A DNA stretch of 5,511 bases, taken from the NCBI GenBank assembly GCA_002440625.1, contig DJUV01000250.1:1-5511 (forward strand), written 5' to 3'. Below are positions 1-5,511 of the stretch, piece by piece. The notes under the pieces are model-generated. The model saw nothing but the letters and a program-made list of their open reading frames with translations, searched no databases and was not told where the DNA came from. Positions within the stretch are counted from its first letter, which is position 1. Each line of letters begins with the position of its first letter. The position numbers and the translations under genes were made by a program. The DNA comes from Rhodobacteraceae bacterium UBA6273. GTDB taxonomy: Bacteria > Pseudomonadota > Alphaproteobacteria > Rhodobacterales > Rhodobacteraceae.

Positions 1-744
1 GCGCTTTATCCGCATATGACGGTCAGGAAGAACATCGCCTTCCCGCTGAAGATGGCGGGGATGGATCAGGGCGAGATCGACAAGAAGGTCGAATACGCGG
101 CCCGCGTCCTCAATCTCGCCAACTATCTCGACCGTCGCCCCGGCCAGCTTTCCGGTGGCCAGCGCCAGCGGGTCGCCATCGGCCGCGCCATCGTCCGCAG
201 CCCCTCGGCCTTCCTCTTCGATGAACCCTTGTCGAACCTCGACGCAGCGCTTCGCGTCGGCATGCGGCAGGAGATCACCGAGCTTCACCAGAACCTGAAG
301 ACGACGATGATCTATGTCACCCATGACCAGGTCGAAGCCATGACCATGGCCGACAAGATTGTGGTGCTGAACGCAGGCAACATCGAGCAGGTGGGGAGCC
401 CGCTTGAGCTTTACCGCCGTCCGCAGAACCTCTTTGTCGCCGGTTTCATCGGCTCTCCCAAGATGAACCTGATCGGCGGCGCCGAGGCTGCCAAGCATGG
501 CGCTGCCACCATCGGCATCCGGCCCGAGCATATCGACGTCGGCAGCGGTCCCTGGACCGGCACCGTGGTCCTCTCCGAACATCTCGGGTCGGACACGTTC
601 CTGAAGGTGGATGCGGGCGAGTTCGGCACGATGACCGTCCGGGGATCGGGTGAGGTCAATGTCCATTCCGGGGACAAGATCCAGTTCGCGCCGCAGGCCG
701 ACAAGATCCACCGTTTCGACGCCAAGGGACTCCGCCTCGGCTGA
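1..744 (+). CDS. smoK: Polyol (sorbitol/mannitol-type) ABC transporter ATP-binding protein, 5'-truncated by window edge
   Basis: This is the nucleotide-binding subunit of a CUT1-family sugar importer. It hydrolyses ATP on the cytoplasmic face of the membrane to drive uptake. The frame is open from base 1, and the visible protein (247 residues) starts inside the Q-loop region with ALYPHMTV, so the ATG at 16 is internal. About 85 N-terminal residues, including Walker A, lie outside the window. Visible motifs, in visible numbering, are the signature LSGGQ at 50-54, Walker B FLFDEP at 71-76 with Glu75, the D-loop SNLD at 78-81 and the switch His108. A MalK-like regulatory tail follows, with [10 protein letters not shown] and IRPEHID. 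These tail motifs and the polyol dehydrogenase next door favour SmoK (sorbitol/mannitol transport) over a maltose or glycerol-phosphate MalK/UgpC protein, but the substrate is inferred. All ATPase motifs in view are intact. The C-terminal domain is rather short. Confidence 0.9.
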   Translation, partial: ALYPHMTVRKNIAFPLKMAGMDQGEIDKKVEYAARVLNLANYLDRRPGQLSGGQRQRVAIGRAIVRSPSAFLFDEPLSNLDAALRVGMRQEITELHQNLKTTMIYVTHDQVEAMTMADKIVVLNAGNIEQVGSPLELYRRPQNLFVAGFIGSPKMNLIGGAEAAKHGAATIGIRPEHIDVGSGPWTGTVVLSEHLGSDTFLKVDAGEFGTMTVRGSGEVNVHSGDKIQFAPQADKIHRFDAKGLRLG

Positions 745-749
745 GGCGG
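732..749 (+). other. Perfect hairpin spanning the smoK stop codon
   Basis: CCGCCTC (732-738), loop GGCT, GAGGCGG (743-749) form a 7-bp perfect stem. A G-U pair (731/750) and a C-G pair (730/751) can extend it. The stop TGA (742-744) sits at the loop and the base of the 3' arm. No T-run follows, so it is not a classic intrinsic terminator. It could slow 3' exonucleases or tune expression between the two genes, which is inference. Confidence 0.5.
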
Positions 750-774
750 GGCGGTCCGGGCGTGGCAGAAGACA

Positions 775-781
775 AGGAAGG
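775..781 (+). promoter_or_regulatory. Ribosome binding site deciding the mtlK start
   Basis: The purine stretch AGGAAGG ends 7 nt before the ATG at 789, which is good Shine-Dalgarno spacing. The alternative in-frame GTG at 762 has only GGTCCGGGC upstream, a weak match. This favours the ATG. Confidence 0.7.
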
Positions 782-788
782 CGTGACG

Positions 789-2261
789 ATGAAACCGACG
801 AATGCAACCCTGAAAGACCTTCCTGCCACGGTGGCCGCACCCGGCTATGACCGGTCAAAGCTGAAGCCCGGCATCGTCCATATCGGCTGCGGCAACTTCC
901 ACCGCGCTCATATGGCCGTCTATCTCGACGACCTTTTCGCGCTTGGCCAGTCGCAGGACTGGGCCATAGTCGGGGCAGGAGTCCGCGCTGGCGATGCGAA
1001 GATGCGCGATGCGGTGGCCGCGCAGGACTGGATGTCGAGTGTGATCGAGCTTTCCCCCGGCAATCTGTCGGCCCGCGTCATTGGTGCAATGGTTGATTTC
1101 GTGCCGGTAGAAGAGGGGAACGGGTCGCTCATCAAGGCGATGAGCGACCCGGCGATCCGCATCGTCTCGCTCACCGTGACCGAAGGCGGGTATTTCACCG
1201 ATCCCGATACCGGCACCTTCAGCCCCGACCATGACGACATCCGCCATGACGCCAGGCACCCCGATGCGCCGCGCACCGCCTTCGGCGCCATCGCCCGCGC
1301 CCTTGCCAACCGCCGCAAGGCCGGGGTCGCGCCCTTCACCGTGATGTGCTGCGACAACCTTCCGCACAACGGCCATGTCACCCATGACGCGGTGATCGGT
1401 GTTGCGCGGCAGTCGGACCCCGAGCTTGCCGACTGGATCGCCGCCAATGTCAGCTTCCCGAACGCCATGGTCGACCGGATCACCCCCGCCACCGGCCCCC
1501 GCGAACTGGCGCTGGCGAAGTCCTTCGGCCTTGACGATGCCGCGCCCGTGACCTGCGAACCCTTCCGGCAATGGGTGATGGAGGACAAGTTCCCGACCGG
1601 CCGTCCGGCCTTGGAAAAGGTCGGCGTGACCTTCACCGACCGGGTCGATCTCTTCGAGACGATGAAGATCCGCATCCTGAACGGCGGTCATGCGATCATC
1701 GCCTATCCCGGCGGTCTGGCCGGGATCGAGCTGGTGGGCGAGGCGATGGCCGACGACCAGATCCGCGCCTTCCTCGACGCGATCCTGACGCGCGAGGTGC
1801 TGCCCATCGTGCCGCCGGTGCCGGGGATGGACCTAGGCGACTACAAACGCCTCATCATCGAGCGGTTCTCCAACCCCGAGGTCGCCGACACCGTTCGCCG
1901 CCTCTGCCTTGACGGGTCGAACCGGCAGCCGAAGTTCATCATCCCGACGATCCGGGATTCCTATCAGAAGGGCACGCCATCGGATGGGCTGGTGCTGTTG
2001 TCCGCGCTCTGGTGCCGCTACTGCTGCGGCACCGACGAGAAGGGCAGCACCATCGCGCCGAACGATCCCAATTGGGACATGCTCACCGAACGCGCCAAGG
2101 CGGCGAAGGATGATCCGTCTGAGTGGCTGGCGATCAGCACGGTCTACGGCGACCTTGCCGGTAACGCCGATTTCGCCGCGCGTTTCGCGGCGGCGCTCAA
2201 GGATGTCTGGGCGCGGGGATCGCGGGCCGTGATGGCGGACTACATTGCCGGAAAGGCCTGA
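789..2261 (+). CDS. mtlK: Mannitol 2-dehydrogenase family protein (long-chain polyol dehydrogenase)
   Basis: The likely reaction is NAD-dependent oxidation of D-mannitol to D-fructose in the cytosol. D-arabinitol to D-xylulose is a common side or alternative activity in this family. From the ATG at 789 the protein has 490 residues, close to the roughly 490 of Pseudomonas fluorescens mannitol 2-dehydrogenase. The N-terminal Rossmann motif HIGCGNFHRAH is at 31-41. The catalytic signature K-x5-N-x2-H is intact as Lys293, Asn298 and His301 in KIRILNGGH. Asn190 (CCDNLPHNG), Asp229 (VDRITP) and Glu290 also fall where the Pseudomonas enzyme has Asn191, Asp230 and Glu292. The gene starts 44 bp after smoK, so the two are probably cotranscribed, which supports a polyol substrate. 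Fructuronate and tagaturonate reductases share the fold and are the main alternatives, but the uptake neighbour argues against them. An in-frame GTG at 762 would add nine residues. Confidence 0.9.
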   Translation: MKPTNATLKDLPATVAAPGYDRSKLKPGIVHIGCGNFHRAHMAVYLDDLFALGQSQDWAIVGAGVRAGDAKMRDAVAAQDWMSSVIELSPGNLSARVIGAMVDFVPVEEGNGSLIKAMSDPAIRIVSLTVTEGGYFTDPDTGTFSPDHDDIRHDARHPDAPRTAFGAIARALANRRKAGVAPFTVMCCDNLPHNGHVTHDAVIGVARQSDPELADWIAANVSFPNAMVDRITPATGPRELALAKSFGLDDAAPVTCEPFRQWVMEDKFPTGRPALEKVGVTFTDRVDLFETMKIRILNGGHAIIAYPGGLAGIELVGEAMADDQIRAFLDAILTREVLPIVPPVPGMDLGDYKRLIIERFSNPEVADTVRRLCLDGSNRQPKFIIPTIRDSYQKGTPSDGLVLLSALWCRYCCGTDEKGSTIAPNDPNWDMLTERAKAAKDDPSEWLAISTVYGDLAGNADFAARFAAALKDVWARGSRAVMADYIAGKA

Positions 2262-2268
2262 GCCTCAG
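2258..2268. repeat. Small dyad CTGAG-C-CTCAG joining two convergent stop codons
   Basis: The plus-strand TGA (2259-2261) and minus-strand TGA (2265-2267) are separated by GCC and lie within an 11-bp inverted repeat. A second, overlapping stem, TCAGC-GGTA-GCTGA, spans 2265-2278. Neither is followed by a T-run, so I do not call a terminator. Part of the symmetry arises simply because two TGA codons face each other. Confidence 0.35.
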
Positions 2269-2720
2269 CGGTAGCTGACGCTCTGGACGCTGCCATCCGC
2301 GGCGACGGTGCAGACCATTGGCTGGCCATCCAGCACAAGTAGATCGGCCTGCCCGCCGATGTTGTCGCCGACCGCCACGCTGTCCTGCGGTACACCCTGC
2401 ATCGTCGCGGCGATGGCGATGCATTCCCGTTGCCAGCCCTGATCGAACGCTGTGACGCGCCCGTCGCCGGAGGTGATCTCAAGCACTTCGTTCGCGTCCG
2501 TGACGATGCAGGTCGCAAGCTGGCTCGGCAGGCTGAGGGTGACGATCGCACTGCCGATTGTCGGTGAAACGTCGATCGCCTTGATCGCGACGGTCGCGAT
2601 GCCGAGCTGCCGCGACGCCTCACTGATGCAGGCCGCCTCCTGGCTCGCCGGATCGGCGGCAACGGGCAGCGGAAGCGCAAGAAGCGCCGAGACTACAATG
2701 GCGGGAACCGCAAAACGCAT
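2265..2720 (-). CDS. Small predicted secreted protein with two cysteine-bounded repeats, function unknown
   Basis: From the ATG at 2720 the protein has 151 residues. It begins with a signal peptide: MRFAVPA, a hydrophobic run IVVSALLALPLP, and a likely cleavage after VAA at residue 22. The mature part (about 129 residues) has exactly four cysteines, at 31, 71, 100 and 137. They mark two similar units: Cys, Gly nine residues later, a second Cys 40 or 37 residues after the first, then Val at +2 and +8 and Ile/Val at +11. This looks like an internal duplication whose cysteines may pair as disulfides in the periplasm (inferred). I recognise no enzyme motif and do not assign a function. An in-frame GTG at 2738 would add six residues. 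Neither start has a strong Shine-Dalgarno site; I prefer the ATG because it gives a compact signal peptide and leaves room for a short leader. The gene lies on the same strand as the glucose-type operon but 159 bp from it, and may be expressed on its own. Confidence 0.75.
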   Translation of the reverse strand: MRFAVPAIVVSALLALPLPVAADPASQEAACISEASRQLGIATVAIKAIDVSPTIGSAIVTLSLPSQLATCIVTDANEVLEITSGDGRVTAFDQGWQRECIAIAATMQGVPQDSVAVGDNIGGQADLLVLDGQPMVCTVAADGSVQSVSYR

Positions 2721-2745
2721 GGAAAAGCTCTTGCTCACAGGGGAA

Positions 2746-2751
2746 ATTCTA
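2746..2751 (-). promoter_or_regulatory. Possible -10 element for the small secreted protein gene
   Basis: On the minus strand TAGAAT matches five of six bases of the sigma-70 -10 consensus, in an otherwise GC-rich stretch. The hexamer 17 bp upstream, GTGCCG, is a poor -35 (three of six). A start about 7 nt downstream would fall near 2739, giving a leader of about 19 nt before the ATG at 2720. Confidence 0.25.
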
Positions 2752-2802
2752 CCCTATCCGCACTGTTTCGGCACGTCCTTTCTCCGGCTCCCTCGATTGC
2801 GG

Positions 2803-2883
2803 TCAGGCGCCGAGGTATTTCGGATCGCCGGACACCTGCGGATGCACCGGCGCGGCGTCCTCTCTGATCTCGGAACGGATCAT
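2803..2883 (-). CDS. Possible 26-residue micro-ORF coupled to the mutarotase gene by an ATGA overlap
   Basis: The ATG at 2883-2881 overlaps the mutarotase stop TGA (2882-2880) as ATGA, the usual signature of termination-reinitiation coupling. The frame runs 26 codons to a TGA at 2803. About 21 of 26 third positions are G or C, similar to the flanking genes. The peptide starts MIRSEIRED, ends VSGDPKYLGA and is charged and soluble, with no signal peptide or membrane segment. There is no clear Shine-Dalgarno site, so translation would rely on coupling. It could be a genuine small protein, the remnant of a lost downstream gene, or chance. I do not recognise it. The remaining sequence from 2752 to 2802 shows no further convincing gene. 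Confidence 0.35.
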   Translation of the reverse strand: MIRSEIREDAAPVHPQVSGDPKYLGA

Positions 2884-3830
2884 CGCGTGGCGACTTTCGC
2901 GCTGACGCGGCGGCATTCGATGGCATGGCGGATGGTGACGGGTGCCTCCGGCGCAATGTTCACGCCTTCGGCCCCCTCATGCGTCTCGTCGTAATAGGAG
3001 GCGACGGGTTCAAGGCCGATGCCCCGGAAGCCCTTGAGGCGCGGTTCGCCGCTGAGGCCGGGATTGGCGATCCACATCAGGAGATGGGGCAGGGTGGCGG
3101 CGTCCCATTCGATCCGGGTAGCGATGCCCCGGTCGGTGTCCGCCGCCTCGACCCAGCCGGCGCAGTCGCGGAGGAAAACGAGATCCTCGCCCGCCGGTCC
3201 CGGCTGGTCCCAGACGCAGGTTGTGCCGCCGTTCTTCAGCATTGTGATGCCATCTGCCGCGATCGTCTGGTCGGGCGCCAGCGCGCTGGCCGCAGGCGCG
3301 CGGGCGGCGCGGGCGGTTGTCGCCTCGCCATGCGGCGCAGGCGTGATCCTGAGGCCGCCCGGACTGGCGGGAAACGCGAGAATCGGGTGCAGCCCGACCG
3401 GCATGCGGACGGCGCGGCGCGCATGGATGGTCAGCGTCAGATCAACGCGGGGCAGGGTCTCGGAGAGGGCGATCGTCCGTTCCAGCCGGGCAACGGCATG
3501 CCCCTCGGGATAGTCGATGGCCAGATGTACGGAGCGCCGATCGGAGCCGACAAGCTGCCAGAAGCTGTCGGTGCCATGCCCGTGCTTGACCGGATCATGG
3601 GCGCTCAGGCCAAAGGGAACGCAGGGCCATTCACCGCCGATGACGGTCAGATGCGCGGCGGGGGGAGCGTCCGCAAACTGCGGCACCCCGTCCCAGGGCG
3701 GCGCGGCGAGCGGCCGGAAGGTCCGCCCGCCGAGGTCGAACTCCAGATCGACAAGCGCCCCCGAGAGGCTACGCACCCCCGCCGAGACGGAGGCGCTTTC
3801 GAGGCGGCAGAGGACGGCATCGGCCCGCAT
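2880..3830 (-). CDS. Aldose 1-epimerase (mutarotase) family protein
   Basis: Aldose 1-epimerases interconvert the alpha and beta anomers of free sugars such as glucose or galactose in the cytosol, making the pool usable by anomer-specific kinases or dehydrogenases. The protein has 316 residues, within the family range, and no signal peptide. Landmarks are GGEWPCVPFG at 65-74, an HGHGTDSFW segment at 83-91, PVGLHP with probable catalytic acid His148, and the C-terminal GIGLEPV with probable catalytic base Glu274. This is the galactose-mutarotase-like fold (COG2017). I give no gene symbol because paralogues of this fold act on different sugars or sugar phosphates. The start lies 5 bp after the ATPase stop, with only a weak AGG upstream, so translation probably depends on coupling. 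The operon context suggests glucose or a related aldose as substrate (inferred). Confidence 0.85.
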   Translation of the reverse strand: MRADAVLCRLESASVSAGVRSLSGALVDLEFDLGGRTFRPLAAPPWDGVPQFADAPPAAHLTVIGGEWPCVPFGLSAHDPVKHGHGTDSFWQLVGSDRRSVHLAIDYPEGHAVARLERTIALSETLPRVDLTLTIHARRAVRMPVGLHPILAFPASPGGLRITPAPHGEATTARAARAPAASALAPDQTIAADGITMLKNGGTTCVWDQPGPAGEDLVFLRDCAGWVEAADTDRGIATRIEWDAATLPHLLMWIANPGLSGEPRLKGFRGIGLEPVASYYDETHEGAEGVNIAPEAPVTIRHAIECRRVSAKVATR

Positions 3831-3835
3831 CGCGC

Positions 3836-4951
3836 CTAGCGCAGCCTGTCTTGCGTCGCCGGATCGAAGAAGACCGCGCGGGCAAGGTTCAGCGCCAGCC
3901 GGGCATTCTGGCCATCATGCACGGCAGCGCTCGGCTTCACGCGTGCGGTGACATGGCGACCGTTGAGCGTGGTGACGGCATAGACATCCGCACCGGCGGG
4001 TTCAGTCACATCGATCAGGAAGTCCGCTTCCAGAAGCTCGCCCGTTGCCGTGCGGTCGGCACTCGCCGGATCGGTGAGCGCCTCGGGCCTGATGCCGAAG
4101 ATCACCGGCTTGCCGACCTTGCCGCGAAGGGCGGAACTGTCCGGCAACGGCACGCGGATGGCGCTGCCATCCTCGCGCTTCAGCGTCATGAAAAGCCCGC
4201 CCGCATCCGCTTCGACCGGCATGGTCAGCATGTTCATCGACGGCGAGCCCATGAACTCGGCGACGAAGACATTGGCCGGATCGTTGTAGATCTCGTCGGG
4301 CGTGCCGAACTGCTGGAGCGAGCCGTCCTTCAGGACCGCGATCTTCGTCGCCAGCGTCAGCGCCTCGATCTGATCATGGGTCACATAAACCGTGGTCGTG
4401 GCCATGCGCTGGTGCATGCGCTTGATCTCGGTCCGCATGTCTACGCGGAGCTTTGCGTCTAGGTTCGACAGCGGCTCGTCGAAGAGGAACACCTGCGGAT
4501 CGCGCACCAAGGCCCGGCCCATGGCAACGCGCTGGCGCTGGCCGCCGGAAAGCTGGCTTGGCTTCCTGTCAAGGAGCTTCGAGATCTGCAGAAGGTCGGC
4601 CACGTCGCTGACGGCCTTGTCACGCTCGGGCTTCGCCACACCGCGCATCTCCATGCCGAAGGCGATGTTCTGCGCCACCGACATGTTGGGGTAAAGCGCA
4701 TAGCTCTGGAACACCATGGCAATGTCGCGCTTCGACGGGTGCAGCCCCGCGACCGAGGTTTCGCCGATCCTGATGTCGCCCGAGGTGATGTCCTCAAGCC
4801 CGGCGATGGTGTTGAGAAGCGTGGACTTGCCGCAGCCGGACGGCCCGACGAGGACGAGGAAACCGCCGTCCTCGATCTCGATGTTGATCCCTTTCAGGAT
4901 CTCGACCGCGCCGTAGCTTTTCTTCAGGTCGCGAATGGTCAGTGATGCCAT
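3836..4951 (-). CDS. Sugar ABC transporter ATP-binding protein, MalK/UgpC family (glucose-type)
   Basis: This complete ATPase subunit (371 residues) of a CUT1 carbohydrate importer works at the cytoplasmic membrane face. The motifs are all present: Walker A GPSGCGKST at 36-44, Q-loop Gln82, signature LSGGQ at 134-138, Walker B FLFDEP at 155-160 with Glu159, D-loop SNLD at 162-165 and switch His192. A MalK-type regulatory domain follows, with MGSPSMNM near 234-241 and the IRPEA motif. The ATG at 4951 is chosen because MASLTIRDLKKSYG is a canonical N-terminus and a Shine-Dalgarno site precedes it. The frame stays open another 501 bases upstream, but that part is a shadow of the permease gene. 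The permease stop lies 5 bp upstream and the mutarotase start 5 bp downstream. With this permease and mutarotase, the system most resembles glucose importers of the GtsABCD type. Other aldoses or oligosaccharides remain possible, and the binding protein that would decide is outside the window. Confidence 0.93.
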   Translation of the reverse strand: MASLTIRDLKKSYGAVEILKGINIEIEDGGFLVLVGPSGCGKSTLLNTIAGLEDITSGDIRIGETSVAGLHPSKRDIAMVFQSYALYPNMSVAQNIAFGMEMRGVAKPERDKAVSDVADLLQISKLLDRKPSQLSGGQRQRVAMGRALVRDPQVFLFDEPLSNLDAKLRVDMRTEIKRMHQRMATTTVYVTHDQIEALTLATKIAVLKDGSLQQFGTPDEIYNDPANVFVAEFMGSPSMNMLTMPVEADAGGLFMTLKREDGSAIRVPLPDSSALRGKVGKPVIFGIRPEALTDPASADRTATGELLEADFLIDVTEPAGADVYAVTTLNGRHVTARVKPSAAVHDGQNARLALNLARAVFFDPATQDRLR

Positions 4952-4956
4952 GTCTC

Positions 4957-5511
4957 TTATCCTTTGACCGCGCCCGCCATCAGACCGCGCACGAAGTAGC
5001 GGCCCGAGACGACATAGACGATGAGGGTGGGCAGGGCGGCGAGGATCGCGCCCGCGAAGTGGACGTTGTATTCCTTCACGCCCGTCGAGGAGTTGACGAG
5101 GTTGTTGAGCGCAACCGTCATCGGAACCGAGTCGACATCCGAGAAGGAGGCGCCGAACAGGAAGTCGTTCCAGATGTTGGTGAACTGCCAGATGACCGAC
5201 ACCACGATGATCGGCGCCGAGGTCGGCAGCAGGATGCGCCAGAAGATGCGGAAGAAACCCGCGCCGTCGATCTGCGCCGCCCGGACCAGCTCGGTCGGGA
5301 AGGCTGCGTAGTAGTTGCGGAAGAAGAGCGTGGTGAAACCAAGGCCATAGACGACATGGACGAGGATCAGACCGGGGAGTGTCCCGGCGATTCCGAGAAG
5401 GCCAAGGACGCGGGCCATCGGGATGAGGACGATCTGGAACGGGATGAAGCACGACAGAAGCATCATGCCGAAGACGATCCCGTCACCCTTGAAGCGCCAC
5501 TTGGTCAGGAC
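4957..5511 (-). CDS. Sugar ABC transporter permease, MalG/GtsC type, 5'-truncated by window edge
   Basis: This is an inner-membrane permease of a CUT1 carbohydrate importer. The frame is open to the right edge, so the ATG at 5466 is internal. The 184 visible residues start with VLTKWRFKGD and end with GLMAGAVKG. Roughly 90-100 N-terminal residues are missing, judged from the usual family length. Predicted membrane segments in visible numbering are about 11-33, 44-65, 99-120 and 150-172. The cytoplasmic EAA loop that contacts the ATPase is clear at about 74-97 (ELVRAAQIDGAGFFRIFW, then RILLP). The stretch VALNNLVNSSTGVKEYN and the C-terminus AGAVKG resemble, from memory, glucose permeases of the GtsC type from Pseudomonas, which is the main basis for suggesting glucose. 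The other permease and the periplasmic binding protein should lie upstream, beyond 5511. Confidence 0.92.
   Translation of the reverse strand, partial: VLTKWRFKGDGIVFGMMLLSCFIPFQIVLIPMARVLGLLGIAGTLPGLILVHVVYGLGFTTLFFRNYYAAFPTELVRAAQIDGAGFFRIFWRILLPTSAPIIVVSVIWQFTNIWNDFLFGASFSDVDSVPMTVALNNLVNSSTGVKEYNVHFAGAILAALPTLIVYVVSGRYFVRGLMAGAVKG
4960..4965 (-). promoter_or_regulatory. Ribosome binding site of the ATPase gene, inside the permease 3' end
   Basis: On the minus strand AAAGGA sits 8 nt before the ATG at 4951 and lies within the last Lys-Gly codons of the permease, directly before its TAA (4959-4957). A ribosome terminating on the permease would sit on this site, which supports translational coupling. 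It also fixes the ATPase start against the longer open frame. Confidence 0.75.

Noticed and set aside
762..788. GTG at 762 as the start of the mannitol dehydrogenase
   Set aside because: It is possible, but the AGGAAGG motif 7 nt before the ATG at 789 and the family length fit the later start better.
855..1691. Two long minus-strand open frames opposite the mannitol dehydrogenase gene
   Set aside because: They mirror the codons of a well-supported enzyme gene and contain no recognisable domain. Stop codons are rare by chance at this GC content.
2255..2278. Bidirectional intrinsic terminator between the convergent genes
   Set aside because: The stems are only 4-5 bp and no T-run follows on either strand.
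2735..2956. 73-codon minus-strand frame overlapping the mutarotase 3' end
   Set aside because: It overlaps the conserved gene in another frame, is Arg/Ser/Pro-rich, and has no coupling signal at its start.
2925..3839. 304-codon open frame on the plus strand opposite the mutarotase gene
   Set aside because: It is antisense to a gene with clear family motifs and has low-complexity Gly/Arg/Ala composition, which is typical of GC-rich shadow frames.
3851..4462. 203-codon plus-strand open frame opposite the sugar ATPase gene
   Set aside because: It is antisense to conserved ATPase motifs and is explained by base composition.
4952..5452. Upstream in-frame extension of the glucose-type ATPase that would give a 538-residue protein
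   Set aside because: It lies wholly within the permease gene in another frame, and its translation is rich in Arg, Pro and Leu with no known domain. The ATPase N-terminus and Shine-Dalgarno site fix the start at 4951.

Overview
The window comes from a GC-rich bacterial chromosome or large replicon. Codon third positions are strongly G/C, and the gene families suggest an alphaproteobacterium, most likely of the Rhodobacter/Paracoccus type, with rhizobia as an alternative. That placement is inferred from gene content and codon use, not from a marker gene. Two sugar-uptake operons run towards each other and both are cut by the window edges.

Left part, plus strand: the 3' three quarters of a SmoK/MalK-type ABC transporter ATPase (1-744) is followed by a long-chain mannitol dehydrogenase family enzyme (best start 789, end 2261). 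The ATPase would power polyol import, and the dehydrogenase would oxidise the imported mannitol (or arabinitol) to a ketose. A perfect 7-bp hairpin lies over the ATPase stop codon.

Middle, minus strand: a small predicted secreted protein (2265-2720) ends 3 bp from the dehydrogenase stop. It has two internal cysteine-bounded repeats and no recognised family. Upstream of it, 2721-2879 holds a possible weak promoter and a 26-codon reading frame (2803-2883) whose start overlaps the mutarotase stop as ATGA.

Right part, minus strand, read from the right edge: a MalG/GtsC-type sugar permease lacking its N-terminus (4957-5511), a complete MalK/UgpC-type ATPase (3836-4951), and an aldose 1-epimerase family protein (2880-3830). 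These are separated by only 5 bp each, so they form one translationally coupled operon. The set resembles the bacterial glucose ABC transporter with a mutarotase that equilibrates alpha and beta anomers of the imported sugar.

Most of the window is ordinary carbohydrate metabolism. I see no tRNA, rRNA, CRISPR array, transposase or phage gene, and nothing that looks like a new defence or mobile system. The items most worth a second look are the duplicated-repeat secreted protein, the ATGA-coupled micro-ORF and the hairpin over the ATPase stop codon.
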